This document shows positions 56,747 through 64,000 of a DNA stretch of 64,000 nt, piece after piece (positions within the stretch are counted from its first letter, which is position 1; the number at the start of each line of letters is the position of its first letter). The translations under genes and the position numbers were made by a program. A model generated the notes under the pieces. The model was not told where the DNA came from and searched no databases. It was given only the letters and a program-made list of their open reading frames with translations. The stretch lies in assembly GCF_003228315.1 (NCBI RefSeq), contig NZ_CP029693.1:6296501-6360500 (forward strand), given 5' to 3'. Source of the stretch: Pseudomonas putida (GTDB lineage Bacteria; Pseudomonadota; Gammaproteobacteria; Pseudomonadales; Pseudomonadaceae).

Positions 56747-58669
56747 ATGCCAACTATTACTCTTCCCGACGGCAGTCAACGTTCATTCGATCACCCGGTC
56801 TCCATCGCCGAGGTCGCCGCATCCATCGGTGCCGGCCTGGCCAAGGCCACTGTTGCCGGCAAGGTGAATGGCAAGCTGGCCGATGCCAGCGACATCATCG
56901 ACAGCGACGCTACGCTGCAAATCATCACGCCAAAGGATGAAGAGGGGCTGGAGATCATTCGCCACTCCTGCGCCCACCTGGTTGGCCACGCGGTCAAGCA
57001 GTTGTATCCGACCGCCAAAATGGTGATCGGTCCGGTCATCGACGAAGGCTTCTATTACGACATCGCCTACGAGCGTCCTTTTACTCCGGACGACATGGCT
57101 GCCATCGAACAGCGCATGCAGCAGCTGATCGAAAAAGATTACGACGTGATCAAGAAAGTCACTCCGCGCGCCGAAGTGATTGAGGTGTTCAAGGCTCGCG
57201 GCGAGGACTACAAGTTGCGCCTGGTCGAGGACATGCCGAATGAGCAGGCCATGGGTCTGTACTATCACGAAGAATACGTCGACATGTGCCGCGGTCCGCA
57301 CGTGCCGAACACTCGCTTCCTGAAATCCTTCAAGCTGACCAAGCTGTCCGGAGCCTACTGGCGCGGCGATGCCAAGAACGAGCAACTACAGCGCGTTTAC
57401 GGCACCGCATGGGCCGACAAGAAGCAACTGGCGGCCTACATCCAGCGTATCGAAGAAGCCGAAAAGCGCGATCACCGCAAGATCGGCAAGCGCCTGGGCC
57501 TGTTCCACACCCAGGAAGAAGCGCCGGGCATGGTGTTCTGGCACCCGAACGGCTGGACCCTGTACCAGGTACTCGAGCAGTACATGCGCAAGGTACAGCG
57601 CGATAACGGCTACCTAGAGATCAAGACGCCTCAGGTTGTTGATCGCAGCCTGTGGGAAAAGTCCGGCCACTGGGCCAACTACGCCGACAACATGTTCACC
57701 ACCGAGTCGGAAAGTCGCGACTACGCCATCAAGCCAATGAACTGCCCTTGCCACGTGCAAGTGTTCAATCAGGGTTTGAAGAGTTACCGCGAGCTGCCGA
57801 TGCGCCTGGCTGAATTCGGTGCGTGCCACCGTAACGAGCCATCGGGTGCGTTGCACGGCATCATGCGTGTGCGTGCGTTTACTCAGGACGATGCCCATAT
57901 CTTCTGCACTGAAGAGCAGATGCAGGCCGAGTCCGCTGCATTCATCAAGCTGACCATGGATGTCTACGCCGACTTCGGCTTCAAGGACATCGAAATGAAG
58001 CTGTCCACTCGTCCGGAAAAGCGGGTCGGTTCCGATGAGTTGTGGGATCGCGCAGAAGCTGCATTGGCCGCAGCCCTTGATAGCGCGGGCCTGCCGTACG
58101 ATTTGCAGCCGGGAGAGGGTGCGTTCTACGGTCCGAAGATCGAGTTCTCGCTGAAAGATTGCCTCGGCCGCGTGTGGCAATGTGGTACCTTGCAGCTCGA
58201 TTTCAACCTGCCTGTCCGTCTGGGCGCGGAATTCGTCTCCGAAGACAACAGCCGCAAGCATCCGGTGATGTTGCACCGGGCGATTCTGGGTTCGTTCGAG
58301 CGTTTCGTCGGAATTCTGATCGAGCACTACGAGGGTGCATTCCCTGCGTGGCTGGCGCCGACTCAGGCTGTGGTGATGAATATCACTGATAAACAGGCAG
58401 ATTTTGTCGCTCAGGTCGAAAAAACTCTCAACGAAAGCGGGTTTCGTGCCAAGTCTGACTTGAGAAATGAAAAGATCGGCTTTAAAATCCGCGAGCATAC
58501 TTTGCTCAAGGTTCCATATCTCTTGGTTATTGGAGATAAGGAAGTCGAGACTCAGACTGTCGCTGTGCGGACTCGTGAAGGTGCTGACTTGGGCTCGATG
58601 CCCGTCGCCCAGTTCTCCGAGTTTCTCGCGCAAGCGGTTTCCCGGCGTGGTCGCCAAGATTCGGAGTAA
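56747..58669 (+). CDS. thrS: Threonyl-tRNA synthetase
   Basis: A 640-residue class II synthetase. Domains in order: TGS (1-63), editing/SAD region with HSCAHLVGHAVKQLYP and CRGPHVPNT, catalytic core with the zinc site (MNCPCHVQ and two later His), and the anticodon-binding domain. It charges tRNA-Thr. ATG 56747 follows AGGAGAGG. First gene of the operon running to ihfA. Confidence 0.97.
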   Translation: MPTITLPDGSQRSFDHPVSIAEVAASIGAGLAKATVAGKVNGKLADASDIIDSDATLQIITPKDEEGLEIIRHSCAHLVGHAVKQLYPTAKMVIGPVIDEGFYYDIAYERPFTPDDMAAIEQRMQQLIEKDYDVIKKVTPRAEVIEVFKARGEDYKLRLVEDMPNEQAMGLYYHEEYVDMCRGPHVPNTRFLKSFKLTKLSGAYWRGDAKNEQLQRVYGTAWADKKQLAAYIQRIEEAEKRDHRKIGKRLGLFHTQEEAPGMVFWHPNGWTLYQVLEQYMRKVQRDNGYLEIKTPQVVDRSLWEKSGHWANYADNMFTTESESRDYAIKPMNCPCHVQVFNQGLKSYRELPMRLAEFGACHRNEPSGALHGIMRVRAFTQDDAHIFCTEEQMQAESAAFIKLTMDVYADFGFKDIEMKLSTRPEKRVGSDELWDRAEAALAAALDSAGLPYDLQPGEGAFYGPKIEFSLKDCLGRVWQCGTLQLDFNLPVRLGAEFVSEDNSRKHPVMLHRAILGSFERFVGILIEHYEGAFPAWLAPTQAVVMNITDKQADFVAQVEKTLNESGFRAKSDLRNEKIGFKIREHTLLKVPYLLVIGDKEVETQTVAVRTREGADLGSMPVAQFSEFLAQAVSRRGRQDSE

Positions 58670-58674
58670 TTATT

Positions 58675-59220
58675 ATTAAGCGTGATATGAGACAAGATAA
58701 ACGAACTGCACCGAAAGCCCCGATCAACGAGAATATCTCGGCACGCGAGGTTCGGTTAATTGGAGCTGACGGCGAGCAGATTGGCATCGTCTCGATTGAT
58801 GAAGCGCTCCGTATCGCTGAAGAAGCCAAGCTTGATCTGGTAGAAATCTCCGCTGACGCAGTCCCGCCTGTTTGCCGGGTGATGGACTACGGCAAATCGA
58901 TCTTCGAAAAGAAGAAGCAGATTGCAGCGGCGAAGAAGAACCAGAAGCAGATTCAGGTAAAAGAAATCAAGTTTCGTCCAGGGACGGAGGAAGGGGATTA
59001 CCAGGTAAAACTACGCAACCTGGTACGTTTCCTGAGTGACGGGGACAGGGCCAAGGTATCCTTGCGATTCCGCGGCCGTGAGATGGCCCACCAGGAGCTG
59101 GGTATGGAACTGCTCAAGCGAGTCGAGGTTGACCTGCAAGAGTACGGTTCGGTCGAACAGCATCCTAAGATGGAAGGACGCCAGCTGATCATGGTCATCG
59201 CCCCGAAAAAGAAGAAGTAA
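58675..59220 (+). CDS. infC: Translation initiation factor IF-3, non-canonical ATT start
   Basis: A protein of about 181 residues. Its N-domain (APINENISAREVRLIG) and C-domain (VKEIKFRPGTEEGDYQVKLRNLVRFL) are complete. Upstream of ATG 58687 the frame is open through ATT codons at 58669, 58672 and 58675, with GGAG at 58663-58666. The family starts with AUU, which IF-3 itself rejects and so regulates its own synthesis. ATT 58672 or 58675 best fits the ribosome site. Confidence 0.93.
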   Translation: MKRDMRQDKRTAPKAPINENISAREVRLIGADGEQIGIVSIDEALRIAEEAKLDLVEISADAVPPVCRVMDYGKSIFEKKKQIAAAKKNQKQIQVKEIKFRPGTEEGDYQVKLRNLVRFLSDGDRAKVSLRFRGREMAHQELGMELLKRVEVDLQEYGSVEQHPKMEGRQLIMVIAPKKKK

Positions 59221-59280
59221 TCAACAGGGCACGGCAGGCCTTCTGATTATGTTTATCAACTGAATGCGGAGTATCCGAAC

Positions 59281-59475
59281 ATGCCAAAAATGAAAACCAA
59301 AAGTGGTGCTGCCAAGCGGTTTCTGAAAACTGCTAACGGCATCAAGCACAAACACGCTTTCAAGAGCCACATCCTGACCAAAATGTCGACCAAGCGTAAG
59401 CGTCAACTGCGTGGTAGCAGCCTGCTGCACCCGTCTGACGTGGCAAAAGTCGAGCGCATGCTGCGCCTTCGTTAA
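59281..59475 (+). CDS. rpmI: Ribosomal protein bL35
   Basis: A 64-residue, very basic protein starting MPKMKTKSGAAKRFLKT. Complete bL35 of the 50S subunit. It lies between infC and rplT as usual. Confidence 0.97.
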   Translation: MPKMKTKSGAAKRFLKTANGIKHKHAFKSHILTKMSTKRKRQLRGSSLLHPSDVAKVERMLRLR

Positions 59476-59503
59476 TTTTAGTCAAGAATAGAGGAAGTAA
59501 CTC

Positions 59504-59860
59504 ATGGCTCGTGTAAAGCGTGGCGTCATTGCCCGTAAGCGTCACAAAAAAATTCTGAAACTTGCTAAAGGCTACTACGGCGCACGCTCCCGCGTATTCC
59601 GTGTTGCCAAGCAAGCGGTAATCAAGGCAGGCCAATACGCCTACCGTGACCGTCGTCAGAAAAAACGTCAGTTCCGCGCTCTGTGGATCGCTCGTATCAA
59701 CGCTGGTGCTCGTATCAACGGTCTGTCCTACAGCCGTTTCATCGCCGGCCTGAAAAAAGCGTCCATCGAGATCGACCGTAAGGTTCTGGCTGATCTGGCA
59801 GTGAACGAAAAAGCGGCGTTTGCTGCGATTGTCGAGAAAGCTAAAGCCACCTTGGCTTAA
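59504..59860 (+). CDS. rplT: Ribosomal protein bL20
   Basis: A 118-residue protein starting MARVKRGVIARKRHKKI. It is needed for early 50S assembly and in other bacteria represses its own operon by binding mRNA. A strong hairpin follows before pheS. Confidence 0.97.
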   Translation: MARVKRGVIARKRHKKILKLAKGYYGARSRVFRVAKQAVIKAGQYAYRDRRQKKRQFRALWIARINAGARINGLSYSRFIAGLKKASIEIDRKVLADLAVNEKAAFAAIVEKAKATLA

Positions 59861-59916
59861 GTACCCCCGACAGTCACCCGGCCTCACCTCTGTGGGGTCA
59901 GGTGTTAAACGTCATA

Positions 59917-59950
59917 AATAGGGGAAGAGCCTTCAAGCTCTTCCCCTATT
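59917..59950 (+). terminator. 14-bp hairpin between rplT and pheS (terminator or attenuator)
   Basis: AATAGGGGAAGAGC pairs perfectly with GCTCTTCCCCTATT around CTTCAA, followed by TCGTAT. It would end part of the transcripts and set pheST expression. I do not see a Phe-rich leader peptide like E. coli pheM. Confidence 0.75.
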
Positions 59951-59969
59951 TCGTATCTGGAGTCTGTAC

Positions 59970-60986
59970 ATGGAAAACCTGGACGCGCTCGTCTCTCAAG
60001 CACTAGAGGCTGTGCAAAGCGCTGAAGATATCAATGCCCTGGAGCAAATCCGGGTTCACTACCTTGGCAAAAAGGGTGAATTGACTCAGGTGATGAAGAC
60101 CCTGGGGAATTTGCCGGCAGAAGAGCGCCCGCAGGTCGGCGCGCTGATCAACGTTGCCAAGGAGCGTGTCACAGAGGTTCTCAATGCGCGCAAGGCGTTG
60201 TTTGAGGAGGCCGATCTTGCGGCCAAGCTCGCCGCCGAATCCATTGACGTGACCCTGCCTGGCCGCGGCCAGACCTCTGGCGGTCTGCATCCGGTTACCC
60301 GGACTCTGGAACGTATCGAGCAGTTCTTCACCCGCATCGGCTACGGCATCGCCGAAGGCCCCGAGGTCGAAGACGATTACCACAACTTCGAGGCGCTCAA
60401 CATCCCAGGCCATCACCCGGCCCGGTCGATGCACGACACTTTCTATTTCAACGCCAACATGTTGCTGCGCACCCATACCTCGCCGGTACAGGTCCGCACC
60501 ATGGAATCGAAACAGCCGCCGATCCGCATTGTCTGCCCTGGCCGTGTGTACCGAAGCGACTCCGATATCACCCATTCCCCGATGTTCCACCAGGTCGAAG
60601 GCCTGCTGGTTGATCGCGATATCAACTTCGCCGACCTCAAAGGCACGATCGAAGAGTTCCTGCGGGTGTTCTTCGAAAAAGAACTGGCCGTGCGTTTCCG
60701 CCCTTCGTACTTCCCTTTCACCGAGCCATCCGCTGAAGTCGACATGGAATGCGTGATGTGCAGCGGTAAAGGCTGCCGCGTCTGCAAGCAGACCGGCTGG
60801 CTGGAAGTCATGGGCTGCGGCATGGTTCACCCGAACGTGCTGCGCATGTCCGGGATCGATCCGGAAGAGTTTTCGGGCTTTGCCTTCGGCATGGGCGTCG
60901 AGCGTCTGGCCATGCTGCGTTACGGCGTGAACGACTTGCGTCTGTTCTTCGACAACGACTTGCGGTTCCTCGCGCAATTTCGCTAG
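59970..60986 (+). CDS. pheS: Phenylalanyl-tRNA synthetase alpha subunit
   Basis: A 338-residue class II catalytic subunit: an N-terminal coiled coil (1-85), motif 2 region RPSYFPFTEPSAEVDM and motif 3 GFAFGMGVERLAMLRYG. A short four-Cys zinc insertion (CVMCSGKGCRVC) is visible. It acts as a heterotetramer with PheT, encoded next. Confidence 0.97.
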   Translation: MENLDALVSQALEAVQSAEDINALEQIRVHYLGKKGELTQVMKTLGNLPAEERPQVGALINVAKERVTEVLNARKALFEEADLAAKLAAESIDVTLPGRGQTSGGLHPVTRTLERIEQFFTRIGYGIAEGPEVEDDYHNFEALNIPGHHPARSMHDTFYFNANMLLRTHTSPVQVRTMESKQPPIRIVCPGRVYRSDSDITHSPMFHQVEGLLVDRDINFADLKGTIEEFLRVFFEKELAVRFRPSYFPFTEPSAEVDMECVMCSGKGCRVCKQTGWLEVMGCGMVHPNVLRMSGIDPEEFSGFAFGMGVERLAMLRYGVNDLRLFFDNDLRFLAQFR

Positions 60987-61012
60987 TCGTAACGAATTCT
61001 TAGGAGAGCAGG

Positions 61013-63394
61013 ATGAAATTCAGTGAACAATGGCTGCGTGGCTGGGTAAGCCCGCAGGTAAGCCGCGACGAGCTGGTTGCTCGTCTGTCGATGGCCGGTC
61101 TTGAGGTCGATAGCGTAACGCCGGCCGCCGGTCTATTCAGTGGCGTGATCGTGGGCGAGGTGCTGAGCACCGAACAGCACCCGGACGCCGACAAGCTGCG
61201 CGTTTGCCAGGTCAGTAATGGCTCAGAGACTTTCCAGGTCGTGTGCGGTGCGCCAAACGTGCGCCCGGGCCTGAAGATCCCGTTCGCCACCCTCGGCGCC
61301 GAATTGCCGGGCGACTTCAAGATCAAGAAAGCCAAGCTGCGTGGCGTTGAGTCCAACGGCATGCTGTGCTCGCAGGCCGAACTGCAAGTGGGTGAGGGCA
61401 ACGATGGCCTGATGGAGCTGCCGGCCGATGCGCCAGTAGGTCAGGACATTCGTGAATATCTGCAGCTGGATGACGCCATCATCGAGGTCGACCTGACTCC
61501 GAACCGCGGCGACTGCCTGTCCCTGGCGGGTCTGGCTCGTGAAGTCGGCGCGCTGTATGCCGCACCAGTCACTCGTCCAGTGGTTGTCCCTGTTCCAGCC
61601 GTGCATGATGAAGTGCGCCCGGTCGAGGTGCTGGCGTCAGCTGCCTGCCCACGCTACCTGGGGCGAGTGATCCGTAACGTCGACTTGTCCAAGCCTACGC
61701 CGCTGTGGATGGTCGAACGCCTGCGCCGTGCTGATGTACGCAGCATTGACGCTGCTGTCGATATCACCAACTACGTGATGCTTGAACTGGGCCAGCCGCT
61801 GCACGCTTTCGATCTTGCCGAAATCAACGGTGGCATCCGTGTGCGCATGGCCGAAGAGGGCGAGAAGCTGGTGTTGCTCGACGGTCAGGAAGTCAGCCTG
61901 CGCAGCGATACGTTGGTGATTGCCGACCACACCCGCGCCCTGGCGATTGCCGGCGTAATGGGTGGCGAGCACAGCGGGGTCAACACCGCGACCACTCGCG
62001 ACATCTTCCTGGAAAGCGCGTTTTTCGACCAGATTGCCGTCGCTGGCAAGGCCCGATCCTATGGCCTGCACACTGATGCTTCGCACCGTTACGAGCGCGG
62101 TGTGGATTGGCAACTGGCCCGCGAAGCCATGGAGCGTGCCACTGGCCTGCTGCTGGAAATCACCGGTGGCGAAGCTGGCCCGATCATTGAAACTGTCAGC
62201 GAACAGCATTTGCCGTCGATTGCACCCGTGACGCTCCGTGCCCAGCGCATTACCCAGATGTTGGGGATGGAAATGGGCTCGACCGAAGTCGAGAGCCTGC
62301 TGGGCGGCCTGGGTCTGGTCGTTACGACTGAAGGGGCAGAGCAGTGGCGCGTCGAAGTGCCAAGCCATCGTTTCGATATCAGCCTGGAAGTCGACCTGAT
62401 CGAAGAACTGGCCCGTTTGTACGGTTATAACCGTCTGCCGGTCCGTTATCCGCAAGCGCGCCTGGCTCCGCAAGCCAAGGCCGAAGCACGTAGTGATCTG
62501 CCAGAGCTTCGCCGCCTGCTGGTTGCTCGTGGTTATCAGGAAGCGATCACCTACAGCTTCATCGATCCGAAACAGTTCGAGCTGTTTAATCCGGGTGTCG
62601 AACCGTTGCTGCTGGCTAACCCGATTTCCAACGACATGGCCGCCATGCGTTCGTCGTTGTGGCCAGGTCTGGTCAAGGCCCTTCAGCACAACCTGAACCG
62701 TCAGCAGGATCGCGTTCGTCTGTTCGAAAGCGGCCTGCGCTTCGTCGGTCAGCTCGAAGGCTTGAAGCAGGAGCCGATGTTGGCGGGTGTGGTTTGCGGT
62801 AGCCGCTTGCCTGAGGGCTGGGCGCAAGGTCGCGATGTCGTTGACTTCTTTGACGTCAAGGCAGATGTAGAAGCGGTGCTGGGCTTTGCCGGTGCACTGG
62901 ATGCGTTCACGTTCGTTCCAGGAAAACACCCGGCGCTGCACCCGGGGCAAACCGCGCGCATCGAACGAGAAGGGCGTCTGGTAGGTTTCATCGGTGCTAT
63001 TCACCCTGAGCTCTCGAAAACCCTGGGCCTGGATCGTCCGGTATTCGTTTTCGAGCTGGTTCTGGCGGAAGTCGCATCCGGTAAAATGCCGAAATTCCAC
63101 GAGTTGTCGCGCTTTCCTGAAGTGCGTCGTGACCTGGCGCTGATTGCGCACCAGGACGTCGCAGCCTCGGCTGTATTGGACGTAATCCGTGAAAATGCAG
63201 GCGAATGGCTGACAGACCTCAGGCTATTTGACGTGTATCAGGGTAAAGGTATTGATCCTGATAGAAAAAGCCTCGCCGTCGGCTTGACCTGGCAGCATCC
63301 ATCGCGCACTCTTAATGACGATGAGGTGAATTCCACGACTCAAAATATCCTCACCTCGCTCGAACAAAGGTTGAACGCCACGTTAAGGAAGTGA
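61013..63394 (+). CDS. pheT: Phenylalanyl-tRNA synthetase beta subunit
   Basis: A 793-residue subunit. It has an N-terminal tRNA-binding domain (about 40-150, HPDADKLRVCQV), the B3/B4 editing region, B5 domain and a C-terminal anticodon-binding domain (about 700-793, RFPEVRRDLALI). GGAG precedes ATG 61013. Full length. Confidence 0.97.
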   Translation: MKFSEQWLRGWVSPQVSRDELVARLSMAGLEVDSVTPAAGLFSGVIVGEVLSTEQHPDADKLRVCQVSNGSETFQVVCGAPNVRPGLKIPFATLGAELPGDFKIKKAKLRGVESNGMLCSQAELQVGEGNDGLMELPADAPVGQDIREYLQLDDAIIEVDLTPNRGDCLSLAGLAREVGALYAAPVTRPVVVPVPAVHDEVRPVEVLASAACPRYLGRVIRNVDLSKPTPLWMVERLRRADVRSIDAAVDITNYVMLELGQPLHAFDLAEINGGIRVRMAEEGEKLVLLDGQEVSLRSDTLVIADHTRALAIAGVMGGEHSGVNTATTRDIFLESAFFDQIAVAGKARSYGLHTDASHRYERGVDWQLAREAMERATGLLLEITGGEAGPIIETVSEQHLPSIAPVTLRAQRITQMLGMEMGSTEVESLLGGLGLVVTTEGAEQWRVEVPSHRFDISLEVDLIEELARLYGYNRLPVRYPQARLAPQAKAEARSDLPELRRLLVARGYQEAITYSFIDPKQFELFNPGVEPLLLANPISNDMAAMRSSLWPGLVKALQHNLNRQQDRVRLFESGLRFVGQLEGLKQEPMLAGVVCGSRLPEGWAQGRDVVDFFDVKADVEAVLGFAGALDAFTFVPGKHPALHPGQTARIEREGRLVGFIGAIHPELSKTLGLDRPVFVFELVLAEVASGKMPKFHELSRFPEVRRDLALIAHQDVAASAVLDVIRENAGEWLTDLRLFDVYQGKGIDPDRKSLAVGLTWQHPSRTLNDDEVNSTTQNILTSLEQRLNATLRK

Positions 63395-63397
63395 CGT

Positions 63398-63700
63398 ATG
63401 GGGGCTTTGACGAAAGCTGAGATGGCGGAACGTCTGTATGAAGAGCTGGGCCTGAACAAGCGGGAAGCCAAGGAATTGGTCGAACTGTTTTTCGAGGAAA
63501 TCAGGCACGCTCTTGAAGACAACGAGCAGGTCAAATTGTCCGGTTTCGGCAATTTCGACCTGCGGGACAAACGCCAGCGGCCTGGCCGCAATCCGAAAAC
63601 CGGGGAAGAAATTCCAATCACGGCTCGCCGTGTGGTCACCTTTCGTCCAGGGCAGAAGTTGAAGGCCCGAGTTGAGGCTTATGCTGGAACCAAGTCATAA
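63398..63700 (+). CDS. ihfA: Integration host factor alpha subunit
   Basis: A 100-residue DNA-bending protein with the PGRNPKTGEEIPI arm. It forms a heterodimer with IhfB and often assists phage integration, including lambda-type Int. It starts three bases after pheT and overlaps the next gene. Confidence 0.97.
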   Translation: MGALTKAEMAERLYEELGLNKREAKELVELFFEEIRHALEDNEQVKLSGFGNFDLRDKRQRPGRNPKTGEEIPITARRVVTFRPGQKLKARVEAYAGTKS

Positions 63701-64000
63701 CGACGAGCTTCCCGTCATCCCAGGCAAACGCTACTTCACCATTGGTGAAGTCAGCGAGCTGTGTGCGGTAAAACCACACGTGCTGCGCTATTGGGAGCAG
63801 GAGTTTCCTCAACTCAACCCCGTCAAACGCCGCGGAAACCGCCGGTATTATCAGCGCCAGGACGTGCTGATGATCCGGCAGATTCGCGCACTTCTATACG
63901 ATCAAGGATTCACCATCGGCGGCGCGCGTCTGCGTTTGTCCGGTGATGAAGCCAAAGATGACACCACGCAATACAAGCAAATGATTCGTCAGATGATCGC
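63681..64000 (+). CDS. MerR-family regulator, truncated by window edge
   Basis: At least 106 residues starting MLEPSHNDELPVIPGKRY. The MerR helix-turn-helix and wing are clear (FTIGEVSELCAVKPHVLRYWE, RRGNRRYYQRQDVLMIRQIR). It overlaps the ihfA end by 20 bases, as in other pseudomonads. The C-terminus lies outside the window. Confidence 0.9.
   Translation, partial: MLEPSHNDELPVIPGKRYFTIGEVSELCAVKPHVLRYWEQEFPQLNPVKRRGNRRYYQRQDVLMIRQIRALLYDQGFTIGGARLRLSGDEAKDDTTQYKQMIRQMI

Noticed and set aside
61637..63151. Leftward open frame of 504 codons opposite pheT
   Set aside because: Antisense shadow of a conserved synthetase subunit.

Overview
The window is from a Pseudomonas chromosome, most likely the P. 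fluorescens group. Evidence: about 60% GC by eye, an RsmE-type CsrA, a LexA-controlled DUF1654 gene next to endonuclease I, an rbsBACRKD operon with a nucleoside hydrolase, and the order thrS-infC-rpmI-rplT-pheS-pheT-ihfA-merR. It has two parts: a nearly complete lambda/HK97-type prophage (1 to 40771, plus a little beyond the left edge) and ordinary chromosome (about 40780 to 64000).

Prophage. A lambda-like integrase and excisionase sit at the left. The right junction is the 3' part of a tRNA-Val(GAC) gene (40723-40771) followed by that gene's terminator, so the intact tRNA-Val should lie just left of base 1. The left arm (41-7858) is read mostly leftward towards int. Rightward cargo interrupts it: a small membrane protein and an AT-rich two-gene cassette (4556-6133) whose second protein carries an RNxxxH HEPN motif. 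Control lies between 7.9 and 11.7 kb: CI-like S24 repressor, Cro, a CII-like protein and a Rha/ANT protein. Five near-identical 15-bp operators fall in two clusters, like lambda OL and OR, and a LexA box precedes a phage DUF1654 gene. Replication genes (11.7-13.8 kb) resemble lambda O and P, with an iteron origin inside the O-like gene; they are followed by DUF3310, VRR-NUC and a second tyrosine recombinase. A late promoter and leader terminator (15925-16025) begin a late operon that runs to about 39.3 kb. Its order is holin, HNH, terminase, portal, protease, capsid, connectors, tail tube, G/GT chaperone with a lambda-identical slippery site, tape measure, tail tip, J-like protein, an SGNH-esterase tail spike, two endolysins and nested Rz/Rz1 spanins.

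Conversion genes. Between the two endolysins lies a leftward AT-rich pair: an acyltransferase-3 O-acetyltransferase and a 51-residue membrane protein. Together with the spike's esterase domain this suggests that the phage removes O-acetyl groups during infection, while the lysogen adds them and so shuts out relatives. A second LexA box precedes a coiled-coil gene near the right end, followed by a BamE-like lipoprotein and one more small gene before attR.

Chromosome. Small uncharacterised genes are followed by a Tat-exported beta-carbonic anhydrase, a DUF2214 membrane protein, rsmE, a SPOR-like lipoprotein, an SOS operon (LexA box, DUF1654, endA), periplasmic glutaminase-asparaginase and a FlxA-like protein. 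Next come the ribose operon with a palindromic RbsR-type operator at its promoter, a nucleoside hydrolase, several small genes including a cold-shock protein, and the translation operon thrS to ihfA. A MerR-family gene runs off the right edge.
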